NCBI GenBank assembly: GCA_964415065.1
Contig: CAYPYX010000005.1
Coordinates: 22,827-86,826, forward strand
Origin: VMCP01 sp964415065
GTDB lineage: Bacteria > Bacteroidota > Bacteroidia > NS11-12g > UBA955
Length of the DNA stretch: 64,000 nt
Reading direction: 5' to 3'
A program made the translations under genes and the position numbers. Below the pieces are notes generated by a model. It was not told where the DNA came from. It saw only the letters and a list, made by a program, of their open reading frames with translations, and ran no database searches. Position 1 is the stretch's first letter, and each line of letters opens with the position of its first letter. This document shows, piece after piece, positions 7,736 through 16,978 of this stretch.

Positions 7736-10300
7736 TTAAAACTGTTGGCCGATAAAGAAGTGAATTTGAGTTGGTTTGCCACTCTTTGGAACATCCAAAT
7801 AATCAAAGCCATACGCAAAATCCAAACCTATTAGACCGAACATCGGCATGAACAAGCGAATACCTACCCCGGTTGCTCTTTTTAATTGAAAAGGATTGTA
7901 TTTATTGATACTCGACCATGCATCTCCTGCTTCAAGAAATGCCAATGCATAAATGGTTGCCGTTTGATTTGTAGTAATAGCTTGACGCAATTCTAAAGTG
8001 AACTTATTAAAAATAGGGGCACCAGCAGACCCACTCATAGCAGTTTGAGATACGGTATAATTGTCGTAACCTCTCTGAGATATAATTTCTGTTGCTGCAA
8101 TATTAAATCCAAATATTCCTGCACCACCAACTTGGAAACGCTCGAAGAATGTTGTACCTAATTTTGGATTATAATATCCCAAGAAACCAAAACGAGCTTT
8201 AGCCGTAAGAACCAACTTTTTATACACTGGGGTGTACCATTCTGCGTCCAATTTGAATTTATAAAACTCAGCCCAACGGTATTTCTCCGTTAAACTCATG
8301 GTAGAATAATCTCTGTTATTCAGCAAGGAGAAGGGTGGAGTTGCCTGCAATGAAGTCATGAATTTAGATCCCGAAGTAGGATAAATTGGATCTGAAATCG
8401 AACTACGAGCTAATACTACCTGTGCTGAAGGGTTATAACTTATGCCTTGGAATCCTTTTGGAAAACCATAAAAACCACCGTCCATATTCTGCATTCTATA
8501 CTGTTGAAAACTCAACGTGTATTGAATATTAAAGAAATCGTCGGGCCAATTTAATCGTTTACCTATACTTAAATTAACTCCCGTATTTCTGAATATTTGC
8601 TTCAAAGGATCGTTTCTTTGGCGGAAATCAAAGCTGTTTACCGTATGGAATAAACTGATTGAAAACGAGGTGGGCTTAAATCCACCCAGCCAAGGCTCTG
8701 TGAAGGAAGCAGTGTAACCCTGATAGTTGGTTCCATTACTTTGAGCTCGAAGTGACAATTTCTGGCCATCTCCAGTTGGTACTGGATTCCATAACTTAGG
8801 ATGCAACAATTTCCGTGCGCTAAAGTTATTCAATACAACCCCAGCAGTTCCAATTAATGTAGGTGTTCTGCTAAAACCATTACCACCCCATCCTCCAGAT
8901 AATTCTATTTGATCCGATGGTTTTTCTACTAATTTATACTTAATATCTACCGTTCCATCCGCGGGATTGGGCTTAGGATCCACACCCAACTGTTCTGGAT
9001 CAAAAAGACCCAATGCAGCCAAATCGCGCATGGTTCTTTGAATATCACTTCGCGAAAATGTATTGCCCGGTTTTGTTCTTAATTCTCTCAATATTACTCG
9101 ATCCGAAGTTTTGCTATTTCCCTCCCAATATACTCGACCTATTGTTGCCTGAGGACCTTCTGCAATTCGTATCTCCAAATCAATGCTGTCTTCAAAAACT
9201 CCCACCTCTACTGGTGTCATATTAAAAAACAGATATCCAGCATCCATGTATAAAGTTTGGATATCAAATCCTCCAGGATTGCTAAATAAACGCTCATCTA
9301 ACAGAGTTTGATTGAATACATCACCCCTTTTAATATTTAATAATGTATCTAACAAACTTGTGGGATACTTAAGATTCCCTTTCCATTTGATTGACCGATA
9401 ACGATATTGATTGCCTTCCACCAAGTTCAAATGAACAATGATTCGGTCTTCATTAAACATAGAAACACTGTCAGAAATCACTCGCGCATCACGATATCCT
9501 AAACTTTGATATTTCTTGATCACATTGGCTTTTTCTTCCTCAAATTTGGTTTCTGTATACTTTGAGCTAGCAAATATATTCCACTTCAGTTTAGTTCGCT
9601 TAATTCCTTTTATTGCTTTCCGTAGTTCAGCATCCGCCACTTGATTGTTTCCATTAAACTCAAAATCAAATACTTTGACTTTGGGACCTTTTTCAATAAC
9701 AAAATCAAAGTTTTGATAACCCAACATGGGTTTACCCGTTTTGTCTTTGGCTTCGGGTCTACGCACAGATACTTTTATGTTGTAATATCCTTTCTCCTGA
9801 TAATAGTTTTCAATTTTTGCAATACTCCGATTGATTAAGTTTGGAGTAATGTACATCCCTTTCTTCAAACCACATTCTTCCTTCAACGATTTCGCTTGTG
9901 AGTTGGACACGTTTAAAAAACGGTGACCATTCAATCGTGGTTGTTCCTTAACTAGGAATTGAACTACCACTTCATTTTCATTACCTGTAGGTAAAAAGAA
10001 TACCTGTACTTCCGAAAAATACTGTCTGCCCCAAATATTTTCTAATGCTTTGGGGATATCTGTTCCAGGGACTTTAATTTCCTGTCCTATGGATAATCCA
10101 GAATACAAAACAACCAGTGCTTTTTGTACCGGTTTTCCGTTAACTTCTCGAACATCTATATTTTTAATTTTGTAAGTCGCGGGATCTACAAAATCATAAT
10201 TTATCATGGGAGCTTTTATGTAAGTACTATCCGTAATTTGCCCAAACAAATTAAACGATAATAAAACATATAGACTCAGTAACCAACTCTTTTTTAACAT
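7736..10300 (-). CDS. bamA: Outer-membrane protein assembly factor BamA (Omp85 family)
   Basis: An 854-residue Omp85 protein that inserts beta-barrel proteins into the outer membrane. A signal peptide (LYVLLSFNLFGQ) is followed by several POTRA repeats over roughly residues 30-440, for example the segments ending GYYNIKVSV, GYRDARVISDSV and GLFDPEQLGVDP. A 16-strand barrel domain follows, with the QRGYD loop-6 motif near residue 742 and a terminal phenylalanine (FIGQQF). Directly upstream on the same strand lies uppS, one base away, and before that two DUF6089 genes, an arrangement familiar from Bacteroidota. The last coding bases are repeated in the downstream tandem array. Confidence 0.95.
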   Translation of the reverse strand: MLKKSWLLSLYVLLSFNLFGQITDSTYIKAPMINYDFVDPATYKIKNIDVREVNGKPVQKALVVLYSGLSIGQEIKVPGTDIPKALENIWGRQYFSEVQVFFLPTGNENEVVVQFLVKEQPRLNGHRFLNVSNSQAKSLKEECGLKKGMYITPNLINRSIAKIENYYQEKGYYNIKVSVRRPEAKDKTGKPMLGYQNFDFVIEKGPKVKVFDFEFNGNNQVADAELRKAIKGIKRTKLKWNIFASSKYTETKFEEEKANVIKKYQSLGYRDARVISDSVSMFNEDRIIVHLNLVEGNQYRYRSIKWKGNLKYPTSLLDTLLNIKRGDVFNQTLLDERLFSNPGGFDIQTLYMDAGYLFFNMTPVEVGVFEDSIDLEIRIAEGPQATIGRVYWEGNSKTSDRVILRELRTKPGNTFSRSDIQRTMRDLAALGLFDPEQLGVDPKPNPADGTVDIKYKLVEKPSDQIELSGGWGGNGFSRTPTLIGTAGVVLNNFSARKLLHPKLWNPVPTGDGQKLSLRAQSNGTNYQGYTASFTEPWLGGFKPTSFSISLFHTVNSFDFRQRNDPLKQIFRNTGVNLSIGKRLNWPDDFFNIQYTLSFQQYRMQNMDGGFYGFPKGFQGISYNPSAQVVLARSSISDPIYPTSGSKFMTSLQATPPFSLLNNRDYSTMSLTEKYRWAEFYKFKLDAEWYTPVYKKLVLTAKARFGFLGYYNPKLGTTFFERFQVGGAGIFGFNIAATEIISQRGYDNYTVSQTAMSGSAGAPIFNKFTLELRQAITTNQTATIYALAFLEAGDAWSSINKYNPFQLKRATGVGIRLFMPMFGLIGLDFAYGFDYLDVPKSGKPTQIHFFIGQQF

Positions 10301-10301
10301 G

Positions 10302-11075
10302 TTATTTTTTTCCTTCTCCTAATTGTTCGGAAGTTTTTCCAAATCTACGTTCCCTTGACTGATAGTCCAAAATTGCTTCGACGAAATGCTGTTTTGTAAA
10401 GTCGGGCCACAAAACCGGTGTGAAATACAGCTCGGAATAAGCAATTTCCCACAATAAAAAATTACTAATTCGATGTTCACCACTCGTTCTAATGAGCAAA
10501 TCTGGATCTGGATATTCTGATGTTCTTAACGCACCTGAAATTGTTCTCTCATTTATTTCTGATGGTGAAATATGCCCCTTCTGTGCATTTTCCGCTATTT
10601 TCTGAACAGCTTGGATCATATCCCAACGAGAACTATAACTCAATGCCAATATCAATGTAGTTCCTGTATTATTGGCAGTAGCATCTTCGGTGTGTTGCAA
10701 TTTCGCACGTGCATTCTTAGGTAATTGCTCAATGTTTCCCAATGTTTTTAATCGAACATTGTTTTTCATCAATTCAGGCAGTTCTTTTTCCACTGTATCC
10801 ACCAATAATTGCATAAGAGCATTCACTTCTAATGCGGGTCGATTCCAATTTTCCGTTGAAAATGCATACATTGTCAGGAACTTCACCCCAAGTTCCGAAG
10901 CTATTTCCAAACACGTTCTTACTGCACTTACTCCTTGTTTATGGCCAAAAATTCGCAAATGACCCAATTTTTTTGCCCAACGACCGTTTCCGTCCATAAT
11001 AACGGCAACGTGCTGGGGAATTCGGTCAGGATTAATCTGTGGATATGATGAATTAACTGATTTCAAAGGTTTCAA
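10302..11075 (-). CDS. uppS: Isoprenyl transferase (undecaprenyl diphosphate synthase)
   Basis: A 257-residue cis-prenyltransferase that condenses isopentenyl diphosphate onto farnesyl diphosphate to make the C55 carrier for peptidoglycan and polysaccharide synthesis. The signature VAVIMDGNGRWAKK contains the catalytic aspartate, Asp28. Further motifs are FGHKQG, LTMYAFSTENW and the C-terminal RTSGEHRISNFLLWEIAYSE. It sits one base before bamA and 18 bases after a DUF6089 gene, so it is in the same operon. It supplies lipid carrier for the glycosyltransferase cluster at the right end of the window as well as for the cell wall. Confidence 0.96.
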   Translation of the reverse strand: MKPLKSVNSSYPQINPDRIPQHVAVIMDGNGRWAKKLGHLRIFGHKQGVSAVRTCLEIASELGVKFLTMYAFSTENWNRPALEVNALMQLLVDTVEKELPELMKNNVRLKTLGNIEQLPKNARAKLQHTEDATANNTGTTLILALSYSSRWDMIQAVQKIAENAQKGHISPSEINERTISGALRTSEYPDPDLLIRTSGEHRISNFLLWEIAYSELYFTPVLWPDFTKQHFVEAILDYQSRERRFGKTSEQLGEGKK

Positions 11076-11093
11076 TTTTTGATTAAGTAGAAA

Positions 11094-11945
11094 TTATCTG
11101 CAAATAAAAGGTGTAAAGCGATAAGAAAGATTAAAACCATAGAAATAATACCAATCTTTTAAATGCGTATCTCCTCGAAATGTTCCTTTATATAACGGAG
11201 CACCTCCATTTAATAGTTGTGCCTGACTGTATTGCGCCGAACCTTGACCTTGATTATCTCGAATGGCTACATAATCCGGATACACATCATCAACATCATC
11301 CAAATTATCGGTGAAGGTCTTGCGCCAAACAGCCTCTACACCAAAAATCCAAGCTCCTTTATGTTTACGATGCGAGCTTCGAACCTTATACCCTAATCCT
11401 AGTGGAACTGACATTTGCAAACGACTATAATTCCGTTTACGCATTTCAGTATTGATATTGCGAAGGTGTACGTCTTCGTTATCCAAACGAGTAGGATCGA
11501 ACATAAATGCTGATAAACCAATTAAAGCATACGGGGTTTGATTCCGATTGTTGATGTTGGTTCCGAAACTATGAAAATCGAAATTGAGCATGGAAGAATA
11601 CTCATAAATATCAGTTTGGAAATTCAAGTTTTGAAACTCGTAACCTTTTGAACCTTCAGTGGTTCCAGAAATGGTCATATAGGTAAGCTGATTTCTCCAT
11701 GAGAAATAACTATTCATATTATACTTTTGATAAATTCCACCAGCAGGATGAAAATGTTTGATGTTTTGACCTTGAGCTAAATCACCGTAATAATTACTCA
11801 CACCAACCACTAGCCCAAATTCATTTCTACCTGAAAAGTATTTTTGAGAAAATAAAGCGACAGGGCTCGATAAAATCAAGCCAAAGAACAAAAGTTGATT
11901 AACTAATAAACGTCTGTTAAAACTGAAAACAGGTTGTTTTTCCAC
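11094..11945 (-). CDS. DUF6089-type outer-membrane beta-barrel protein (second copy)
   Basis: A 283-residue secreted protein with signal peptide (LFFGLILSSPVALFSQ) and alternating aromatic/polar strands typical of an 8-10-strand outer-membrane barrel. It opens FGLVVGVSNYYGDLAQG and ends YFYGFNLSYRFTPFICR. It is clearly a paralogue of the upstream gene: both share the G-x-x-NYxGDL opening, the WxWGLELGVRKTFTDYLDDV/ FGVEAVWRKTFTDNLDDVDDVY block, and the DWYxF C-terminal strand. DUF6089 genes often accompany uppS and bamA in Bacteroidota; their function is not established. The first 29 bases overlap the upstream gene, suggesting translational coupling. Confidence 0.75.
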   Translation of the reverse strand: MEKQPVFSFNRRLLVNQLLFFGLILSSPVALFSQKYFSGRNEFGLVVGVSNYYGDLAQGQNIKHFHPAGGIYQKYNMNSYFSWRNQLTYMTISGTTEGSKGYEFQNLNFQTDIYEYSSMLNFDFHSFGTNINNRNQTPYALIGLSAFMFDPTRLDNEDVHLRNINTEMRKRNYSRLQMSVPLGLGYKVRSSHRKHKGAWIFGVEAVWRKTFTDNLDDVDDVYPDYVAIRDNQGQGSAQYSQAQLLNGGAPLYKGTFRGDTHLKDWYYFYGFNLSYRFTPFICR

Positions 11946-12861
11946 CCGTAATTTTTCTGGTCAATGTAAAATTCAAAAATAAATACCAATCCTTGGTTGC
12001 TTCATTTCCACGCGCAGCACCCAAACGCTCTTCGTTTCCATAATCATTCACCAAACTAGGGTCACGCAATTCTGGAGTTCTGTCTGCAAGTGCAGCACTT
12101 AAACCTGTGTTACTACCACCGGTAATTTGTGGGTCAACATAAGTCATACTCACATCATCTAAATAATCTGTGAATGTTTTACGAACACCTAACTCCAAAC
12201 CCCAAGCCCAAACTTCACTGAACTGCTTTTTGTATCCCACACCTATGGGAATACTTACTTGAGTTAAAGAATATCTGCGTCGTTCGTTGTACTTAGTTGT
12301 TTCTTGTCCTTCTGTAGCCATAGGTTGCAATTCAATCCATTTTCCATCATACACAGATAAATCAGCACCGTTATAATTGGAAGGCGTATGAACATCAGGC
12401 AAATAATTAAACTGAGTTTTAGGATTGAATTTAAATACACCAATACCGGCGAACAAGAAAGGAGTTCCAGGATTGGAACGTTGTGTTTCTTCAAAACCCA
12501 ATAAGTTCCATTCAACCGTACCACTGAATTCTAATATATTGGAAGTAAAATTCAAATTACGCTTGTAACGCTCAGCGATATCTGAGTAATTCTTATCGTC
12601 GCCACTGATCTGACCAAATACAGCATTTCCACGCAAAGTGATAAAATCATCATAATTAAAGCGACAAATAATTCCGCCCATGGGTTTGGTTTCATTCCAT
12701 GCTACCAAAGGAGTTAAATCTCCCATATAATTAGCACCTCCCAAGGTCATTCCCACTTCAATGGGTTTTCCACGAAAACGCTTCATCTGTGCGTTTGCAG
12801 GCAAGGCAACAACCAACAAAGTTGCACCCAAGGCAAGGACTCTTAAATGTTTAGAAATCAT
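11917..12861 (-). CDS. DUF6089-type outer-membrane beta-barrel protein (first copy)
   Basis: A 314-residue predicted outer-membrane barrel, paralogous to the next gene. The ATG at 12861 is chosen because it directly begins a good signal peptide (MISKHLRVLALGATLLVVALPANAQ split as n-region, hydrophobic core and AQ cleavage site) and lies 9 bases behind an exact TAAATTTG box; the open frame continues further upstream to 12984 without a convincing start. Conserved blocks are VGMTLGGANYMGDLTP and LGVRKTFTDYLDDVS. It is the first gene of the DUF6089-DUF6089-uppS-bamA operon. Function is unknown; context suggests an envelope role. Confidence 0.75.
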   Translation of the reverse strand: MISKHLRVLALGATLLVVALPANAQMKRFRGKPIEVGMTLGGANYMGDLTPLVAWNETKPMGGIICRFNYDDFITLRGNAVFGQISGDDKNYSDIAERYKRNLNFTSNILEFSGTVEWNLLGFEETQRSNPGTPFLFAGIGVFKFNPKTQFNYLPDVHTPSNYNGADLSVYDGKWIELQPMATEGQETTKYNERRRYSLTQVSIPIGVGYKKQFSEVWAWGLELGVRKTFTDYLDDVSMTYVDPQITGGSNTGLSAALADRTPELRDPSLVNDYGNEERLGAARGNEATKDWYLFLNFTLTRKITGGKTTCFQF

Positions 12862-12870
12862 GGTAAATAG

Positions 12871-12878
12871 CAAATTTA
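12871..12878 (-). promoter_or_regulatory. Promoter -7 element (TAAATTTG) for the DUF6089-uppS-bamA operon
   Basis: An exact TAnnTTTG match 9 bases before the ATG at 12861. It decides the start of the first DUF6089 gene. Confidence 0.55.
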
Positions 12879-13067
12879 ACGTATTAGACGCTATTTTCAT
12901 AAAAACGCACCTACAAAAATTCGCTTTTGTTCGGCTTTCGTGTTGGGTCATATCAACAATACGGACATACTGAGATTTTAACACGAGTAAAATCGCTTAA
13001 AAACCCTTGGAATAATCGCATCTTATTACTGCTTTTTTTTCACTTCTATAGTGAAAAACACTCGGTT

Positions 13068-13862
13068 CTACTTTGCTTTTACAACATAATACATTCCCAT
13101 GGTTATAAAGTTTCTGAACCACGGTATTCGAGTTAACCAACCCCATTGCAATCGGGGCTTTATTCCAAATTTGAATTCGTATATAGGATTAAACAAATAA
13201 AATCGTCTATTTACGATAGAATATTTTGAATCCTTACAAATACGCTCAAAACGTTCAATACTAATTCCGGTGGATCGTATTTCTTCCATGGTATTAATGC
13301 CACTGTCATTTACTCCCAAAGCTCTTAACATGGCGGGGTACATTTTACCGGGCAATAAATGATAATAAGGCAATTTAGAAGCCCATTTCTTAGGTAAAAC
13401 CTGCTGATGTCCGCCGTAAGGCATCATCCAGGGTGGAAATGCAAAAAACACCACTCCTCCCTCGTTCAAGAATCGATGCAATTGGGGCATGAATTTTTCT
13501 TGATTGGGGATATGCTCAATTACATCTTTTAGTATTATGATATCGTATTTTGAACCCAAGTCTTTCTCGGGATCTACCAAGTAAATATCTCGGTTCAAAA
13601 AATCAATCTTACCTTGAGCCAATTCCTCTTTCATGAACTCTCGTGCGAATTCCAATCGCCATTCTTCCAATTCAATTCCCGTGCAAGAATAGCCCAATTC
13701 TGTAAAGGCCTTTAAGACACCCGCTTCGCCGCATCCAATCTCCAGAACGCGCATCCCCGGAAAAAATGAAAAATGTGATTGAATATACGGTAGAATATGA
13801 TTCTTGGTTACCGTATAAGTCATATCGAAATAACGACGCTTATCTCCGTGAAATTCGTACAT
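13068..13862 (-). CDS. Class I SAM-dependent methyltransferase
   Basis: A 264-residue protein with a Rossmann-type SAM-binding fold: motif I VLEIGCGEAG (about residues 40-49), an acidic end of strand 2 (GIELEEWR), and post-motif segments YDIIILKDVIEHI and FLNEGGVVFFAFPPW. The last looks like the small-molecule or lipid/sugar methyltransferase type (Methyltransf_11/23) rather than an rRNA enzyme. It starts 14 bases after the haaO stop, so the two are probably co-transcribed. There is no indication of substrate; the DVIEHIPNQEKFM segment resembles ubiquinone/menaquinone or glycan methyltransferases. Confidence 0.78.
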   Translation of the reverse strand: MYEFHGDKRRYFDMTYTVTKNHILPYIQSHFSFFPGMRVLEIGCGEAGVLKAFTELGYSCTGIELEEWRLEFAREFMKEELAQGKIDFLNRDIYLVDPEKDLGSKYDIIILKDVIEHIPNQEKFMPQLHRFLNEGGVVFFAFPPWMMPYGGHQQVLPKKWASKLPYYHLLPGKMYPAMLRALGVNDSGINTMEEIRSTGISIERFERICKDSKYSIVNRRFYLFNPIYEFKFGIKPRLQWGWLTRIPWFRNFITMGMYYVVKAK

Positions 13863-13876
13863 GTTTTAGGATTTAT

Positions 13877-14395
13877 TTAAGGCTTAGGAAGAACCTCTCC
13901 GCACTGCTTGCAGGTTCTCATTTCCTCAGAAGCGTAAAATGCGTCAAAGTGTGAAATAAAATCCGTTTCTATATTCTTTAATTCAAAATACACTTCATGT
14001 AATTTGTTGTTGCACTTTTCGCAAAACCACAATAATCCATCTTTGTACCCTTTTCCTTCGCGAATGCGCTCCACAACTAAACCAATACTGCCCGCAGTTC
14101 TAGCTGGTGAATGGGGAATTCCTCCAGGCAACAAAAACATATCTCCTGCTTTTAGTTGAACATCACGACGCACCCCATCTTCTTGAATACGAACCGTAAT
14201 TTCACCTTCCAATTGATAAAATAACTCTTCCGTTTCGTTGTAATGATAATCTCTTCGTCCATTAGGTCCGGCAACTACCATTACTATGTAATCACTGCCC
14301 TCAGGATACAAATTTTTATTGGCAACAGGTGGCTTCAACAAATGGCGGTTTTCATCAATCCATTTTTGCAAATTGAAAGGGGCTCTTACTGGCAT
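13877..14395 (-). CDS. haaO: 3-hydroxyanthranilate 3,4-dioxygenase
   Basis: A 172-residue cupin enzyme that opens the ring of 3-hydroxyanthranilate, leading to quinolinate and NAD in the kynurenine pathway. The iron ligands are His51, Glu57 and His95 (in YHYNETEE and PHSPAR), at the same numbers as in the characterised bacterial enzyme. Substrate-binding Arg47 and Arg99 are present. A C-terminal rubredoxin-like site is formed by Cys125, Cys128, Cys162 and Cys165, the hallmark of the bacterial form. No other kynurenine-pathway gene is in the window. It is divergent from purF and precedes a methyltransferase gene. Confidence 0.95.
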   Translation of the reverse strand: MPVRAPFNLQKWIDENRHLLKPPVANKNLYPEGSDYIVMVVAGPNGRRDYHYNETEELFYQLEGEITVRIQEDGVRRDVQLKAGDMFLLPGGIPHSPARTAGSIGLVVERIREGKGYKDGLLWFCEKCNNKLHEVYFELKNIETDFISHFDAFYASEEMRTCKQCGEVLPKP

Positions 14396-14482
14396 GACTT
14401 TTACAAATTAGTGGCTACAACCACAAATGTACAATAAATAAGTAAAAATCATTTTTAACAAGGCAATTTGAAGGGTAATGCG

Positions 14483-14490
14483 TAAATTTG
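14483..14490 (+). promoter_or_regulatory. Promoter -7 element (TAAATTTG) for purF
   Basis: An exact TAnnTTTG match 10 bases before the purF ATG at 14501; the predicted leader is only a few bases. Confidence 0.55.
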
Positions 14491-14500
14491 CACTTCCAAC

Positions 14501-16393
14501 ATGAGTGACGCAATCAAGCACGAATGTGGGGTGGCATTCATTCGCCTCAAAAAACCCCTAAACTACTACCACGAAAAATACGGTACCTATTGGTATGGAC
14601 TGCATAAACTGCAGTTCCTTATGACGAAACAGCTCAATCGCGGACAAGATGGTGCCGGGATCGGTGTGATAAAACTCGACCCACACTACGGAGATCGATA
14701 CTTAGCACGCCAAAGATCCGCCACTAAAACAGCATTGAGCGATATTTTCGACAATGTTGCCTCCGCACTGAAAGAGATCCCACAAGAATACCAAAACGAT
14801 CTGGAATACCTGAAAAAACACTATCCCTATGCAGGAGAAATGCTTTTAGGTCACCTTCGTTATGGTACTTATGGCGGAAATTCAATCGAAAATATTCACC
14901 CTTTTCTTCGCCAAAACAACTGGATGGCTCGAAATCTCATGTTGGCTGGTAACTACAACATTACCAATACCGAAGAGCTTTTTCAACAGTTAATCGAACT
15001 AGGACAACAACCCAAAGAAAAGAGTGATAACGTTTTGATGCTTGAAAAAATCGGGCATTTTATTGACGAAGAAAATCAACGATTATTCTCCATTTTAAAA
15101 GCCCAAGGTTTGAGTAACCTTGAAATAACGGAGAAAATCAAACAGGAAATTTCCATTTCTCGAATTTTAAAACGCAGCTTCAAGAACATCGATGGTGGTT
15201 TCAATATGATTGGTATGCTCGGTCATGGAGATGCTTTTATTATTCGTGATCCTGCCGGAATTCGTCCTTCTCATTACTATGCCGACGACGAAGTTGTTGT
15301 GGTAGCGAGTGAAAGAGCCGCCATCCAAATGGCATTTAATGTGTATCCTGAAGACGTAAAAGAATTGGGTCCAGGTAATGCCTTAATTGTTAAAAAAGAC
15401 GGGTCATTTTCCGAAGAAAATATTATCGAACCTATTGAGCGAAAGAGTTGCAGCTTTGAACGAATATACTTTTCACGCGGAAACGATCAATCCATTTATG
15501 CGGAACGCAAAGAATTAGGAAGATTATTGGCTAAACCGGTAATGGATTATCTAGGTAATGATTTGGTAAATACCGTATTTAGCTATGTTCCAAACACCGC
15601 TTCAACCAGTTTTTACGGCTTAATTGATGGAATTCATGAAATTCGAAGAACCATTCAAGCTGAAGCTTTAAAACAAATAGACGTTCAAAAAAATCCCGAA
15701 AAAGTAGACGAAATCCTTTCTTGGCGTCCACGAAGAGAAAAAATCCTCGTTAAAGACGTTAAAATGAGAACCTTCATCACCAACGACAGTGAACGGGAAG
15801 ATTTAGTTGGTCACGTTTACGATATTACCTATGGAGTGGTAAAATCGTGGACAGATACCCTGGTTATCATGGATGATTCTGTAGTTCGAGGCACAACTTT
15901 GAGAACCAGTATTTTGAAAATATTGGATCGTTTAGAACCCAAAAGAATTATACTCGTAAGTTCCGCACCACAAATCCGATACCCAGATTGTTACGGCATC
16001 GACATGAGTAAATTGGGTGATTTTGCCGCATTCCAAGCTGCAATTTCCATCCATAAAGAACAAGGAAACGAAAATCTAATTAAAACTATATACGAAAACG
16101 CGAAAGCAGAATTGGAAAAACCCAATCATCTTCAACGAAATGTAGTTAAGGATTTATACGCACCATTGAACGACTTGGATATATCTAAACGCGTTGCGGA
16201 AATGGTTAAACCCAAAGATATACGATACGAATTCGATATTCTTTTCCAAACTGTTGATAATTTGCATCAGGCTTGTCCAAATGATACCGGCGATTGGTAC
16301 TTCACAGGTGATTACCCAACTCCTGGGGGCGTAGCCGTAGCCAATCGAGCTTTTGTATATTTTTACGAAGGAAGAAAAGAACGAGCGTATTAA
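14501..16393 (+). CDS. purF: Amidophosphoribosyltransferase
   Basis: A 630-residue enzyme for the first committed step of purine synthesis: glutamine plus PRPP gives phosphoribosylamine. The N-terminal nucleophile cysteine is Cys9 (KHECGVAFIRL), so eight residues would have to be removed. The glutaminase domain contains RGQDGAGIGV and GHLRYGTYG. The phosphoribosyltransferase domain has the PRPP loop VIMDDSVVRGTTLR at about residues 455-468. The length, larger than the roughly 500 residues of E. coli PurF, and the sequence around YWYGLHKLQ fit the longer Bacteroidota form. frr follows 24 bases later with its own promoter-like box. purK is also nearby, convergent with frr. Confidence 0.95.
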   Translation: MSDAIKHECGVAFIRLKKPLNYYHEKYGTYWYGLHKLQFLMTKQLNRGQDGAGIGVIKLDPHYGDRYLARQRSATKTALSDIFDNVASALKEIPQEYQNDLEYLKKHYPYAGEMLLGHLRYGTYGGNSIENIHPFLRQNNWMARNLMLAGNYNITNTEELFQQLIELGQQPKEKSDNVLMLEKIGHFIDEENQRLFSILKAQGLSNLEITEKIKQEISISRILKRSFKNIDGGFNMIGMLGHGDAFIIRDPAGIRPSHYYADDEVVVVASERAAIQMAFNVYPEDVKELGPGNALIVKKDGSFSEENIIEPIERKSCSFERIYFSRGNDQSIYAERKELGRLLAKPVMDYLGNDLVNTVFSYVPNTASTSFYGLIDGIHEIRRTIQAEALKQIDVQKNPEKVDEILSWRPRREKILVKDVKMRTFITNDSEREDLVGHVYDITYGVVKSWTDTLVIMDDSVVRGTTLRTSILKILDRLEPKRIILVSSAPQIRYPDCYGIDMSKLGDFAAFQAAISIHKEQGNENLIKTIYENAKAELEKPNHLQRNVVKDLYAPLNDLDISKRVAEMVKPKDIRYEFDILFQTVDNLHQACPNDTGDWYFTGDYPTPGGVAVANRAFVYFYEGRKERAY

Positions 16394-16405
16394 TTGAAAA
16401 ACGTA

Positions 16406-16413
16406 TAAATTTG
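16406..16413 (+). promoter_or_regulatory. Promoter -7 element (TAAATTTG), 4 bases before the frr ATG
   Basis: An exact TAnnTTTG match with only CAGC between it and the ATG at 16418. Transcription should start at or beside the start codon. Confidence 0.55.
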
Positions 16414-16417
16414 CAGC

Positions 16418-16978
16418 ATGAGTAGTGTTAACGAAATCATCGAAAATCTGAAATCTCAACTCGAAAAAAACCTTTCACATACATCCGCTGAATTCCACAG
16501 AATCCGCGCTGGTAAAGCATCTCCAGATATGCTTGACTCCGTTTTCGTAGAATACTATGGAGCTCAAACACCTTTGGCTCAGGTAGCCAATGTTAATACT
16601 CCAGATGCAAGAACTCTGATGATTCAGCCTTGGGATAAATCGCTAATTCGTCCAATTGAAACAGCTATCATCAATTCAAATTTGGGTTATGCTCCTCAAA
16701 ATGATGGTGAATTCATTCGTATAAGTATCCCTCCAGTTACTGAAGATCGCCGTAAAGAATTAGTGAAACGCGCAAAATCCGAGGCAGATAATTCTAAAGT
16801 AGGAATTCGCAACTACAGAAAAGATGCAAACGAAAAAATTCGTAAGCTCAAAGCAGATGGTGTTAGCGAAGACGAAATGGCAGAAGGTGAAGACCGTGTT
16901 CAAAAATTAATCGACGCATACATCAAAAAAACCGACGATTTATTTACCAATAAGGAAAAGGAAATCATGACGGTTTGA
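16418..16978 (+). CDS. frr: Ribosome recycling factor
   Basis: A 186-residue protein that, with EF-G, splits ribosomes after termination. Typical features are the N-terminal helix with HTSAEFHRIRAGKASPDMLD, the VEYYGAQTPLAQVANV strand, IQPWDKS, the EDRRKELVKRAKSEADNSKVGIRNYRKDANEKIRKL helix region, and a length identical to the family norm. Its last 14 bases overlap the 3' end of the convergent purK gene. A promoter-like box 4 bases from the ATG suggests separate, leaderless transcription from purF. Confidence 0.97.
   Translation: MSSVNEIIENLKSQLEKNLSHTSAEFHRIRAGKASPDMLDSVFVEYYGAQTPLAQVANVNTPDARTLMIQPWDKSLIRPIETAIINSNLGYAPQNDGEFIRISIPPVTEDRRKELVKRAKSEADNSKVGIRNYRKDANEKIRKLKADGVSEDEMAEGEDRVQKLIDAYIKKTDDLFTNKEKEIMTV

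Noticed and set aside
13877..14395. haaO as the source of MbnP kynurenine
   Set aside because: MbnP kynurenine is made on the protein by MbnH. HaaO acts on free 3-hydroxyanthranilate and is 9 kb away.
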